Made by a program: the position numbers and the translations under genes. A stretch of 64,000 bases of DNA from Brachypodium distachyon (Eukaryota; Streptophyta; Magnoliopsida; Poales; Poaceae): positions 48,221,355-48,285,354 of the forward strand of contig NC_016131.3 of the NCBI RefSeq assembly GCF_000005505.3, written 5' to 3'. Each line of letters begins with the position of its first letter. Within the stretch, counting starts at the first letter, position 1. Below, in pieces: positions 1 to 11,899 of this stretch. The notes under the pieces were generated by a model. It was not told the DNA's origin. It was given only the letters and a program-made list of their open reading frames with translations, and did no database searches.

Positions 1-983
1 AAGCAATTTGTATATCACCGTTGTGGCTTTTGCGTAAGTAAGAACGGTTCTTTTAGTGCAGCCCCTAAAGCCACGTAAAACATGCAACAACAAAGTAGAA
101 GCGTCTAACTTGTTTTTGCAGGGGCATGTGATGTGGTATGGCCAAGATATGATATAATATATTTGATGTATGAGATGATCATGTTTTGTAATATTTCACG
201 ACTTGCATGTCGATGGGTTTGGCAACTGGCAGGAGCCGTATGGTTGTCTCATTAATTATTGTATGACCTTCGTGTCAATGATTTAATCGCCATGTAATTG
301 CTTTACTTTATCGCTAGTAGTAGCAATAGTCGTAGTAGCAATAGTTGGTGGAGGCAACTATACATGACGCCCGAGGACCTAGGCGCCATGCTGGTGATGA
401 TGGAGATCATGCCCGTGCTTTGGAGATGGAGATCAAAGGCACACGAAGAGAAGGCCATATCATGTCACATTATTTATGCATGTGATGTTTATCCCTTTTA
501 TGCATCTTATTTTGCTTAGTTGACGGTAGCATTATAAGATGATCCCTCATTGTTAATATCAAGATAATAATGTGTTCTCCCTTAGTATGCACCGTTGCAA
601 AAGTTCGTCGTTTTGAAGCACCACGTGATGATCGGGTGTTATAAACTCTACGTTCGCATACAACGGGTGTAAGCCAGTTTTACACATGCAGGAATACTTT
701 GGTTAACTTGACGAGCCTAGCATGTACAGACATGGCCTCGGAACACAAGGAACCGAAAGGTTAAACATGAGTCATATGAATGATGTGATCAACATGCTGA
801 TGTTTACCATTGAAACTACTCCATCTCACGTGATGATCGGACTTGGTGTAGTGGATTTGGATCATGTGTCACTAAACAACCCGAGGGATGTTGATTTTAG
901 TGGGAGTTCATTAGTAATTTGATTAGCTTGAACTTATTATCATGAACTTAGTCTAATTGCCATTGCAAATATGTTGTAGATCA
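1..983 (+). other. Untranslated leader of the copia element
   Basis: This stretch lies between the missing 5' LTR and the gag ATG. It resembles the long leader known from BARE/Angela elements, with phrases such as GGCAACTGGCAGGAGCC and CACGTGATGATCGG. It holds no convincing gene; the short open frames at 298-519 and 722-922 are incidental. In this family the leader carries packaging and dimerisation signals, but nothing in the sequence alone locates them here. Confidence 0.85.
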
Positions 984-3900
984 ATGGCTCGTACTACGTT
1001 CAATATGAATACTCTCCTAGAGAAAGATAAACTGAAGTCCAATGGAAGCAACTTTACGGACTGGTTCCGGAATGTGAGGATTATCCTCGAAGCTGCCAAA
1101 AAGGCTTATGTTTTTGATGCAGCGCTTGGTGCAGAACCCGCAGCAACTGAGTCTGCTGACATTAGGAACGTTTGGCTGACTCAATCTGAGGACCACAATG
1201 TAGTTAGGTGCGGCCTCTTGCTTGGTATGGAACCTGAGCTCCAAAAGCGTTTTGAGCACCACTCGGCATATGCTATGATTGGGGAACTGAATACTTTATT
1301 TCAGACCCAAGCCCGTGCGGAGAGGTATGATGCCTCCGAAAGGTTCTTTAACTGCAAGATGGAGGAGAACAGCTCCGTTAGCGAGCACATGCTCAGAATG
1401 TCTGGGTACGCCGACCGCCTGAGACAACTGGGAATTGAGATTCCTAATGAATTAGGCATTGACCGGGTTCTTCAGTCACTACCACCTAGCTATAAAAGTT
1501 TTGTGGTGAACTACAATATGCAAGGGATGGATAGGACACTTCCTCAGCTCCTCGCGATGTTAAAAACCGCGGAGGTGGAAATCAAAAAGGAGCATCAAGT
1601 GTTGATGGTCAATAAGACCACCAGTTTCAAGAAGGCAAAGGGTAAGAAGGGAAATTTCAAGAAGGGTGGCAAAACTGTTGCCACTCCCGCGAAGAAGCCC
1701 AAATTTGGACCTAAGCCGGATACTGAGTGCTTCTACTGCAAGGGGACTGGCCACTGGAAGCGTAACTGCCCCAAGTACTTGGCAGATAAGAAGGCTGGCA
1801 ACGTCAAAGTTATATTTGATATACATGTTATTGATGTGTACCTTACTAGTACTCGTAGTAGCACCTGGGTATTTGATACTGGTTCAGTTGCTCACATTTG
1901 TAACTCGAAACAGGAGCTACAGAATAAACGAAGACTAGCAAGAGATGAGGTGACTATGCGCGTCGGGAATGGATCAAAAGTTGATGTGATCGCCGTCGGC
2001 ACGCTCCCTCTACATTTATCTTCAGGATTAGTTTTAAACCTTAGTAATTGTTATTTGGTGCCTGCGTTGAGCATGAACATTATATCAGGATCTTGTTTAA
2101 TGCAAGACGGTTATTCATTTAAATCAGAGAATAATTGTTGTTCGATTTACATGAGTAATATCTTTTATGGTCATGCACCACTTGTGAATGGTTTATTTCT
2201 ATTAAGTCTCGATAGTAGTGACACACATATTCATAATGTTAATGCCAAAAGGTGCAAAGTGGATAATGATAGTTCAACATATTTGTGGCACTGCCGTCTA
2301 GGTCATATTGGTATAAAACGCATGAAGAAACTCCATTCTGATGGACTACTTGAATCACTTGATTTTGAATCATTTGATACATGTGAACCATGCCTCATGG
2401 GTAAGATGACTAGAACCCCGTTTTCAGGCATAATGGAACGGGCCAGTGACTTGTTGGAGATCATACATACTGATGTGTGCGGACCAATGAGTGTTACAAC
2501 GTGCGGTGGATATCGTTACTTCCTAACCTTCACAGATGACTTGAGTAGATATGGGTATATTTACTTAATGAAAAACAAGTCTAAGACATTTGAAAAATTC
2601 AAGGAATTTCAGAATGAAGTGGAGAATCATCGTAACAAGAAAATTAAATTTCTACGATCAGATCGTGGAGGTGAATATTTGAGTTACGAGTTTGGCACGC
2701 ATTTAAGACAATGTGGAATTGTTTCACAACTTACGCCGCCTGGAACACCACAACGCAATGGTGTGTCCGAACGTCGTAATCGTACTTTATTGGATATGGT
2801 ACGGTCTATGATGTCTCTTACTGATTTGCCACTGTCGTTTTGGGGTTATGCATTAGAGACAGCCGCATTCACTTTAAATAGGGCACCATCTAAATCCGTT
2901 GAAACGACACCGTATGAATTATGGTTTGGCAAGAAACCTAAGCTGTCCTTTCTTAAAGTTTGGGGATGCGAAGCTTATGTAAAAAGGCTACAACCTGATA
3001 AGCTCGAACCCAAGTCGGAAAAATGCGTCTTCATAGGATACCCTAAAGAAACAATTGGGTACACCTTCTATCACAGATCCGAAGGAAAAGTGTTTGTCGC
3101 TAAGAACGGGTCCTTTCTAGAGAAGGAGTTTCTCTCGAAAGAAGTGAGCGGGAGGAAGATAGAGCTCGATGAGGTTATTGAACCTTCTCTCGAATTTGAG
3201 TGTAGCGCAGCACCAGAAACTGTTCCCGTGCATCCTGCATCAGCTAGAGAGGAAGCTAATGATAATGATCATGAAGTTTTGAATGAGACAACTACTGAAC
3301 TTCGCAGGTCGACGAGAACACGTAATACTCCTGAGTGGTACAATGCTCGTGTCATGAATGTCATGTTGTTGGACAACGATGAACCTGCGAATTATGAGGA
3401 AGCGATGATGAGCCCAGACTCCGAAAAATGGTTAGAAGCCATGAAATCCGAAATGGGATCCATGTATGAAAACCAAGTATGGACTTTGGTAGACTTACCG
3501 AATGACTGAAAGGCCGTTGAGAACAAATGGATTTTCAAGAAGAAAACAGATGCTGATGGAAATGTTACCGTCTATAAAGCTCGACTTGTCGCAAAAGGTT
3601 TTCGACAAATTCAAGGAGTTGACTACGATGAGACTTTCTCACCCGTAGCGATGCTAAAGTCTGTTCGGATTATGTTAGCAATTGCTGCATTTTTCGATTA
3701 TGAAATCTGGCAGATGGATGTCAAAACCGCGTTCCTTAATGGTCACATTGAGGAAGAGTTATACATGGTTCAGCCCAAAGGTTTTGTCAATCCTAAGGAT
3801 GCTAATAAGGTATGCAAACTTCAGCGTTCCATTTATGAGCTGAAGCAAGCATCTCGGAGTTGGAATCTCCGTTTTGATAAGGTGATCAAAGAGTTTGGAT

Positions 3901-4951
3901 TTGTCCAAACTCACGGAGAAGCTTGTATTTACAAGAAAGTGAGTGGGAGCTCTGTAGCATTTCTAATACTGTATGTGGATGACATATTGCTGATTGGGAA
4001 TGATATAGAACTTCTTAAAAGTGTTAAAGGCTATTTGAATAAAAGTTTTTCAATGAAAGACCTTGGTGAAGCAGCTTACATATTAGGCATCAAGATTTAT
4101 AGAGATAGATCAAGACGCCTGATAGGACTTACACAAAGTACATACCTTGACAAAGTTTTGAAAAGGTTCAAAATGGATCAAGCAAAGAAAGGGTTCTTGC
4201 CCATGTTGCAAGGTAAGATATTGAGTAAGACTCAGTGTCCAGCTTCGGCAGAAGATAGAGAAAAGATGAATAGTATCCCCTATGCCTCAGCCATAGGCTC
4301 TATTATGTATGCCATGCTGTGTACTAGACCAGACGTGTGTCATGCTGTTAGTTTGACTAGCAGGTACCAAAGTGATCCAGGAGTGGAACACTGGACAGCA
4401 GTTAAGAATATCCTTAAGTACCTAAAAAGGACTAAAGAAATGTTTCTCGTTTATGGAGGTGACGACTCGTCGTAAAGGGTTACGTCGATGCTAGTTTTGA
4501 CACTGATCCGGATGACTCTAAGTCTCAATCCGGATACGTATTTATTTTGAATGGTGGTGCAGTTAGCTGGAGGAGTTCCAAGCAGAGCGTTGTGGCAGCA
4601 TCAACAACTGAAGCGGAATATGTGGCTGCTTCAGAAGCGGCACAGGAAGGAGTTTGGATGAAGGAGTTCATATCTGAACTTGGTGTGGTTCCGAGTGTGT
4701 TGGATCCCATGGACATCTATTGTGACAACACTGGTGCCATAGCCAACGCCAAGGAGCCGAGGTCTCACAAGAATTCCAAGCATATTAAACGCCTGTTTCA
4801 CACTATTCGTGAATATGTCAAGGATGGTGACATAAAGATTTGCAAAGTACATATGGATCTGAATGTCGCAGACCCGTTGACTAAACCTCTTCCACGAGCA
4901 AAACATGATCAACACCAAGACTCCATGGGTGTTAGATTTATTACAATGTAA
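984..4951 (+). pseudogene. Copia gag-pol polyprotein, broken
   Basis: The likely start is the ATG at 984 (MARTTF...). A CCHC zinc knuckle (CxxCxxxxHxxxxC, near 1728-1770) marks gag. The protease shows a DTG triad near 1875. The integrase has its HHCC finger (from 2286) and a DDE core, followed by reverse transcriptase with YVDD near 3972 and RNase H with a DNT motif near 4720. An in-frame TGA at 3507-3509 interrupts the frame just before the reverse transcriptase, where the family normally has arginine. A one-base loss near 4466 shifts the frame at the start of RNase H, and the shifted frame runs on to the stop at 4949-4951. The polyprotein therefore cannot be made as one chain. It would have supplied the virus-like particle and cDNA synthesis for the element. 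Confidence 0.93.
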
Positions 4952-4973
4952 ACTAGATTATTGACTCTAGTGC

Positions 4974-4984
4974 AAGTGGGAGAC
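4974..4984 (+). other. Polypurine tract of the copia element
   Basis: AAGTGGGAGAC lies directly before the LTR. A purine run in this position primes plus-strand DNA synthesis in LTR retrotransposons. Confidence 0.8.
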
Positions 4985-6687
4985 CGTTGGAAATATGCCC
5001 TAGAGGCAATAATAAATTTGTTATTATCATATTTCGTTGTTCTTGATAAATGTTTATTGCCCATGCTATAATTGTATTGATTGGAAACTCAAATACATGT
5101 GTGGATAAATAAACAAATACCGTGTCCCTAATACGCCTCTACTAGATTAGCTCGTTGATTAAAGATGGTTAAGGTTTCCTAACCATAGACATGTGTTGTC
5201 ATTTAATAACGAGGTCATATCATTAGGAGAATGATGTGATGGATAGACCCAAACCTAAACATAGCTTTTGATCGTGTCACTTAAGTTTAAGTTGCTTATG
5301 TTTTATTATGTCAAGTATTATTTCTTTAGACCATGAGATCATGCCACTCCCTAGTACCGGAAGAATACTTTGTGGGCATCAACCGTCATCTCGTAACTGG
5401 GTGGTCATAAAGGTGTTTTTCAGGTATCCCAGAAGGTGCTTGTTGGGTTGTATGGATCAAGACTGGAATTTGTCACTCCTTGTGACGGAGAGATATCTCT
5501 GGGCCCTCTCGGTAATATAACATCCTAATGAGCTTGCAAGCATACGACTAATGTGTTTAGTTGCGGGGGTATTATATTACGGAACGAGTAAAGAGAACTT
5601 GCCGATAACGAGATTAAACTAGGTATGGCGATACCGACGATCAAATCTCGGGCAAGTAATATATCGCGAGACAAAGAGAATTGGATACTGGATTAATTGA
5701 ATCCTCGACATAGTGGTTCAACCGATGAGATCTTCGTGGAATATGTGGGAACTATTATGGACATCCAGGTCCCGCTATTGGTTATTGATATTTGATCATG
5801 TCCACATGTTCTCGAACCCGTAGGGTCACACACTTAACGTTTCATGTTGCTTGGGTTAGATGAGATAAATGATGATGATATCGAATTATGATTCGGAGTC
5901 TTGGATGGGATCCTAGACGCAACGAGGAGCTCCGAATGTTCCGGAGATAAAGATTTATATATGAAAAGTTGTTTTCAGGGTTCTGGAAAGTTTGGAATAT
6001 TTCCCGGTTTTGACCGGGAAGCTTCTAGAAGGTTCCGGAGGGTTCCACCTTGAGGCCCACCTATCCCTGGGCTAAATGGGCCTGTGAGGGAGCACCCTGG
6101 CCTTAATGGGCTGAGGGGCTAGCCCACAGGGCCCATGCGGCCAGGAGGAGAGTCCTGGCCGCGGGAGAGTCCTGGCCGCATGAGAGTCCTGGTCGCCGGA
6201 GAGTCCTGGCCACGGGATAGTCCTGGCCGGCCACGCCTCCTCTACCCCTATATAAATAGAAGGGGGGGCAAGGGAGAGAGACACCCCAAGCTTTCAGTTG
6301 GATCTCTCTCCCCTGAGCCCTCCTCTCCTCCTCTTCTCACGCGCACGGCGTAGCCCTGCCCGTGAGAATATTCACCATAGTCACCACGCCGTCGTGTTGC
6401 CGGGATCTCGTCTACCTCTCCCTCTCGCTTGCTGGATCGAGGAAGGAGGAGACAACGTGAAGCTGAACGTGTGGATACCAAGGAGGTGCTGTCCGTTCGG
6501 CACTGAGATTGATCTCATTGAAAGTTCCACTACACCAACAACGATCTCGTGATCGTAACGCTTAGCGGTCTACGAGGGTATGGTGTTCATGATCCCTCTC
6601 GTTACATACATCTAGTATATATATTGTTGGGTTTTCTTCCGCACTTCTCGTAGGAAAATTTTTGTTTCCTATGCAACGAACCCAACA
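4985..6687 (+). repeat. 3' LTR of the copia element, 1703 bp
   Basis: The LTR starts directly after the polypurine tract and ends in CCAACA before unrelated sequence. The expected terminal TG reads CG here, a single change at the first base; the CA end is intact. The length fits Angela/BARE LTRs (about 1.7-1.8 kb). It contains a GC-rich block of imperfect GAGAGTCCTGGCC-type tandem units (about 6145-6230) upstream of a TATA box. Confidence 0.9.
6249..6260 (+). promoter_or_regulatory. TATA box of the LTR promoter
   Basis: TATATAAATAGA sits at the end of the GC-rich part of the LTR, about 440 bp from its 3' end, where BARE-type LTRs initiate transcription. In this 3' LTR it could drive read-out into the downstream sequence. 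Confidence 0.6.
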
Positions 6688-7354
6688 GTCCGGTGTAGTG
6701 AAGTTTGTCTTTTACTACGGTTCCGGTACTGTCTTAACAACTGAGCACGGAGCTGATCTGAGTCAGTTTAAGTATGTGGAGTTGGATCTAACGGCCCCTC
6801 AAACATGGACATTTAGTCAGTTGCAGGAATGGTTGGTAGGATTTTTAGCGCTCAACCCTGAAACATACACCGTCCGTGTGCAAGCATTGTGGACCAAGTC
6901 AAGTTCAAATATTTTCTAGGTTTTGAGGCCGATAGACCGGACATCAAAGTGGGCGCGCTAGTTAGAAAGTTGCGAGAAAAGGGGAACTACACCTGTCGCC
7001 TTAATCCAGATTGTCGCTCATCAGACCAATCCAGCTAAAGGCGAGGGTGAATCAAGTTATGACTTGTCCAATGCAAATTCTGTGTCGAATGCTGGAGGTG
7101 GTGGTTATGAATCAGGCCAGAGCTTCGGGGCAGTAGGAGAGGATGAGTACACTGGCGAGGCAGACGCGGAGGAGCGTGCGGCAAAAGCTGCAGCCGAGGA
7201 GAAAGAGGAGCAAGAGAGAGAGCTCAAAGTGCATAAGGAGGAACAACGTCGTTACTTTGATGAAGCACTAAGGAAAAACAGGGAGAAAGCGCTTCGTATG
7301 CAAGAGGAGGAACGAAGGCGCAAGGATGCTCGTGAGGCAGAAAGGCCGTGACAA
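6688..7354 (+). pseudogene. Decayed transposon-type gene, N-terminal beta domain plus coiled coil
   Basis: One reading frame continues from the LTR junction to the stop at 7352-7354. It begins VVKFVFYYG, followed by a region like the small N-terminal domain found before MULE-type transposases in grasses. It ends in a strongly charged stretch (about 7139-7350, rich in EEK, EEQER and EEERRR) likely to form a coiled coil. Two in-frame TAG codons (6917-6919, and in the CGCTAGTTA context near 6958) interrupt it; both could come from TGG. The start of the gene was cut off by the copia insertion. No catalytic transposase domain is visible. The family call is tentative. Confidence 0.5.
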
Positions 7355-7510
7355 AGGCTGCAGAAGAACGTGGTGATACAACTGGAAAATGGCCTAAGTG
7401 GACTCAGCAGTGCTTGTACCGTGTTTCAATTGTATTTGCTATCTTTAATTCTGTCCAATTGCGGTATTATCGATGTATGTTAATTTAGTCGTGCCTTGGT
7501 TCCGTAACCA

Positions 7511-7683
7511 GCACATTATCGATATTTGTTAATTTATCAAAATTGCCAAGTCTTTTAGTTCAAAAAAACCCGCAAGGAATCGACACAAAAATTGTCCGGC
7601 ACATTATCGATGTATGTTAATTTATCCAAGTTGTCAAGTCTTTTAGTTCAAAAAACCGCAAGGATTCGAGACAAAAATTGGGC
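7511..7683 (+). repeat. Imperfect tandem duplication, about 89 bp period
   Basis: GCACATTATCGAT..TTGTTAATTTATC..CAAGTCTTTTAGTTC appears at 7511-7597 and again at 7600-7683 with a few changes and small indels. A shorter, third related piece (TATTATCGATGTATG) lies at about 7464. The sequence downstream of the coiled-coil pseudogene is otherwise AT-rich. Confidence 0.8.
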
Positions 7684-7685
7684 CT

Positions 7686-7960
7686 CGGCCGTGTATGCAT
7701 TGATCATGCAACCAACTAGCTTTGGCGAAACTGATTAGCCTAATTAGTTTCAATCGGCCTCGGCGAAACCAACTGCATCCAGTCGCCCTGGCCGAAACTG
7801 ACTGCCCCAGTCGGCCTGGGCAAAACCAACTGGGCTTCAGTCGTCCTTGCGGGACCCACGCTCTGCGCAGCCTGCCTCCAGTCAGCCTAGGCCGACTGGG
7901 CCTAATCGGCTTGGGCCAGGCCGACTAGGCCCATTCGGCCTGGACGAGGCCGAAGCCGTA
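7686..7960 (+). repeat. Degenerate GGCC-rich minisatellite
   Basis: Variants of AGTCGGCCTGGGC..GAAAC..AACTG recur at roughly 25-35 bp spacing, in both orientations (AGTCGGCC and GGCCGACT). The block can therefore fold on itself. An open frame (7722-7928) runs through it but has repeat composition only and no recognisable protein. Confidence 0.7.
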
Positions 7961-8722
7961 TTATTTTTAAATTTTTTAAAAAACACGTATTATTTTTAAA
8001 AATGATTAAAAAATATAGTATTATTAAAAAAAATTAGCTATAAAATGAATAAGAAAGGATGGTCCATCAGGCGAATCTTATCTAACTAACTGGGCGAGGG
8101 ACAGATTTAAGACCAAATAATAGGACGTGACAAGTGGCAACAGGGTGTCTCGAGAGGTAGCTGTCAGACATTTATACAAGAAGAAGAAGAAAAGAAAACC
8201 GAGACCATCTCTCCTTTTGCTTTTGGAGATCGATCTCCCTCTCGAGAATTTCAGCAATGAGATTTTGTCGGTGACCCCGCGCGCCAGTGGCCCAGGTCAC
8301 CAAGATCCGATCGGGCGATCCGAACTTTGATGGCGACGGGAAGGGGATAACTTGCCGAACTGAAGCACCGCCGGGCCGGCGGCTTCGAATAGTCCTGATC
8401 GTCTCGGGCTTTCGGCTGGCAACTGGGATCGATGCAGTTCCCAGCGTGCACTTGCAGCACAGCTCGACACGCGATTTCTCCGCGTAGAATGTCGCCGTCT
8501 TTCAAATGACAACTCCTGGTTCTACTCGTACAAGAACAGTGTAAGCACTAAGCAGCTCCAGGCAAACTTGACCTCATATGAACCGTTCGATTCTCCGTGG
8601 TCACATTGATAAAAAAAAAGTGGTGTAACATATCTTCTAATACCTTTTTTCCAGCTGTTTTTTAATCATTAAAATTTGGAATGAACCCGTTAGTTTATGC
8701 AGTAACTCTCATAATAATAATA
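7961..8722. other. Intergenic, no gene recognised
   Basis: An AT-rich start (runs of A/T at 7965-8035) is followed by a moderately GC-rich part at 8250-8490. Open frames of 67-84 codons occur there on both strands, but none has a recognisable domain or codon bias. It could be an old gene or repeat remnant. Confidence 0.4.
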
Positions 8723-8989
8723 CTCCCTCCGTCCATCTTTTAGAGGCGTGTATTTTATACTTTCAAGTCCAAAGTCCAGGAACATAGACGCATAATCATA
8801 AGTAGCCAACAATATTAATTAACTAGAGAGCCGTCCATCGGCCTGACCAATCAGAACATGGGAAGATGGACTGGCTGTACGCAGCTAGCTGCTGTGATTG
8901 GTCCTGCATATGCATGCGGAGAGCGCGTCAGGATGCTTTGGTACCGGTGAAAAAATTTTATGCGCTCCTAAAAGATGGACAGAAAATAA
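8723..8989. mobile_element. Degenerate Stowaway-type MITE
   Basis: The left end reads TA then CTCCCTCCGTCCATCTTTTAG. The right side carries the inverse CTAAAAGATGGACAG (about 8966-8980), but the terminal GGAGGGAG is lost. The 5' end and inner inverted repeat support a Stowaway/Tc1-mariner MITE whose right terminus has decayed. Confidence 0.6.
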
Positions 8990-9095
8990 AAAAGTTTCAA
9001 GTCCAAGACCAAGGACAAGGCGAATCAACATGTTTGCACTTCGATGAGCTGGGTTTGGGTCCATTATAAGTGAGTTTGGTCCATACTGCATAAAT

Positions 9096-10165
9096 TTGGT
9101 GCAGCTATGCAACCAATATATAGCTAAAATGTCACAATCCGAGCAGCTTACAGGTTGAAGCATATATGTCAAGTAGGGACACGTGTTCAACGTTCACATC
9201 ATCCTCGATGTGGTTCATCCAGAGGCAAGTCCGCAAGTGCAAGGAGTTAACAAGAATATTTCTTGACAGCCATCTTGCCTTTGTGCTTTGATGCAAGACT
9301 GTTTGCTTGTTAACAATGACCTGCGTATCTGTAAGGCACTAAAATGCAACACATGATTTCATCAAACCGTAAATAAACTACTATTCCAAAATATAAGATG
9401 TTTTCAATCATGCCACTTTTGTGTCGCATAACTCTCACATCTAATTATTGACCAAACTTAGATCTTAGGATGGTTGGGCGCCTTACATGTTCATACGACG
9501 AACATAACGCCATCTTCATCATTGGTCTTGATGGGGTGCCTATGAGAAGACAAGTTGGCATCCTTTATGATACCTTGTGTTAAATCAGAGTCCTCCAAAT
9601 CTGCTTCCGTTAGCAGTACCGCACTGCCTGATGGAGATGCTGCTGCTGGATAGCTCGCGACAGCAGGATGATCCGCGCTCTTGTTGCTGAATTCTTTAAC
9701 CACCTGAAAGTATCAAATCCACCAGGAATTTCTAAGTATCTTCAATGAGTATGCATTTAAACCATCTTCATACAAGTGATCAACGAGAGATGCAAGAGAA
9801 ACTGCGGAGGTTTCAAGACCTTCTATGGATCACCTTAACTCCTTCTCTAGTAATGTACTACTCAATTTAGTGCAGCTATAGAACAAAAACTAGCTAAATT
9901 GCCGCAACGTAGCAGCTTACAGATTGCACCATCACTTTACAAATAGGGGTATGAGTTCCTGTTCCTCTTCGAAATTCAAATCACGGATAGTTCATGTTTT
10001 TACATATATAGCCAAACGTGATTTGTCAAGGAGTAAGGAGTTAGCAGGAAGCATATTTCCTGGAGCCACATTCCTTTGTGTTTGATGAAACCAATTTACT
10101 TCCTTAACAAAGACCTGCATGTATCAATATCCCAATCGATAGGAAAGGGTGCTAAAATGCAATAT
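9096..10165. repeat. Two diverged copies of a 270-300 bp segment around the last PTPMT exon
   Basis: The segment at about 9096-9355 (AATTTGGTGCAGCTATG.. to ..CACTAAAATGCAA) resembles that at about 9868-10165 (AATTTAGTGCAGCTATA.. to ..GCTAAAATGCAA). The two are about 770 bp apart and flank the terminal exon of the phosphatase gene. Read on the minus strand, each copy has an AG acceptor followed by an open stretch starting GTC (38 codons and more), so they could be remnants of alternative terminal exons. Confidence 0.65.
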
Positions 10166-11536
10166 ATGCTTTCCAGTTAGTCATATTATCATCAACAGTG
10201 GAATGGCTACAAACTACTTATCACAGGAAACATCAATCGATTTACTATACAGGACCATTTATATATAATAACATGGAACTTGTCAAATCCATGAAACAAC
10301 ACAAATGGAGAGCAGAATAAGCAACTGTTGTTACTGCAACAAGTTGATAATTTCAGAAACGGGAGACATGAGTTGAGATGTGTCCAGTACCCTCCACTGA
10401 GAACGGGTCAGCAACACTCTAGCCCTTTTAGATCACACATACTCAAATGCTGCAGTAGGAGTCATATTCTTGTACTTGACCTGGTAAAAATCAGCATAAA
10501 AAATTCCACAGGAACAGCAATGCAAAAGCAGTTCCAAATAAATGGTGTGTAATCATTTACTTCTCACTATCAAGGTTCTGAATAGCTAGCAATAGGTACA
10601 TTCTACGTTTTTTCCTTCATCGCCGTGAAGTGTGGAAAACATGATTTAGTGAATAGCTGACAATAGCTCTAGTATACCTTTTCACCTCCACCCCCGAAGA
10701 CGCGAAAACCATGATTTTAAGTTTTTAACACAGAACAATTTAAAACCTTGCCCACTATGGATCTTAAATTCTCGTCTCAACATTGGGCATGTTAGTTTCA
10801 CTAAAAGATGAATATTTAATCTTACCAGATAGCACAAGACAACTGTTGTACTCCGCCCCCTTCCAGCTTTGCAGTGAATATATGTTATCCTTCCAAGAGA
10901 TGTGTTTCCTAATTATCAAATTATCATAAAGAGTTACCGCTGGAAATCTTTATATATCACAGAAATTGATGCTCTGAGATGGCCAATAACTTCATCACCA
11001 ACTCTGGATGATAAACTAAATAATTGCTAGTTGAAAATTCACTTTGTACATAATCAGTCTCACTTGCTATGAATGAAATCAACAGCTTGATTAATATCCA
11101 CTAGTGATGGAGCAAACATATAATCTCTTGTAGGAATAACAAGGTGATCAATCCCACGCGACTGTAAATTTTAACGGATGAGCATTTATGTCGTAAGGAA
11201 TTTCAAGTTGGACATAACTCAGTTGCAACAATTATGTTCAGACTTGACATAAGAATATAGGCGGTTATAAAGGCCTAAAAGGCTTCTAAATATAAAGGTA
11301 CTCGCGAGTCACTTGCCTGATACATTGATGATGGTACTAAAGTCTCAAATGGTTCATTTAAGGTTATAACACCATATACTCGTAGCTTCTGCAAGCGTGG
11401 GACATCCCTACGGAATGGAACAGCTCCAAGCAAAATGAACTGGTAAAGAGGACAATGAATACATCAATGAGGTTGATCCATCTTATCAGTATCAGTTAGA
11501 AATTTGGACACAGCCAAAGGCTACAGAAGTGTGATA

Positions 11537-11597
11537 CTCCCTCCGACCCATATTACTTTGTACTAAATCTGTGACAAGTAATATGGGTCGGAGGGAG
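11537..11597. mobile_element. Very short Stowaway MITE in PTPMT intron 1
   Basis: CTCCCTCCGACCCATATTACT and its inverse AGTAATATGGGTCGGAGGGAG bound a 61 bp element with TA on both sides (11535-11536 and 11598-11599). The arms are almost the whole element, leaving a loop of under 20 bases. Confidence 0.9.
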
Positions 11598-11899
11598 TAT
11601 TATAATTCCACGACCACATAAGGCGTAACCAAAGAAAAACATAAAGACATCTAAATCTTTATCTCGATATACATGGAAACTTACATAGAACAGAGCACCA
11701 ACTCTGATCCGCAATAAATGACATGACCATGATCACAGTAATCAGTAAACATACTTGGAAATGAGGAAAGGAACACAATAACAATATAGAACCGTGATTA
11801 AGTCTGGTAACAAATGTGCTAAGCCAAAAAAACGTGGAACTTAGAACACTTGTTTCTCATCGCACGACTAATGTACAATAATCGTTAAGGTTTGACTTC

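Larger units (their letters stand above)
1..6687 (+). mobile_element. Ty1/copia LTR retrotransposon (Angela/BARE/WIS type), 5' end outside window
   Basis: The order leader, gag, protease, integrase, reverse transcriptase, RNase H, polypurine tract and a 1.7 kb LTR is that of a copia element. The LTR begins with a sequence very like the Triticeae Angela/BARE/WIS family (GGAAATATGCCCTAGAGGC) and ends in CCCAACA. The 5' LTR and primer-binding site lie upstream of the window. The coding region carries one in-frame TGA and one frameshift, so this copy is defective. It is inserted at the very start of a different transposon-type coding sequence (6688-7351). Target duplication cannot be checked because the upstream flank is not in the window. 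Confidence 0.95.
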
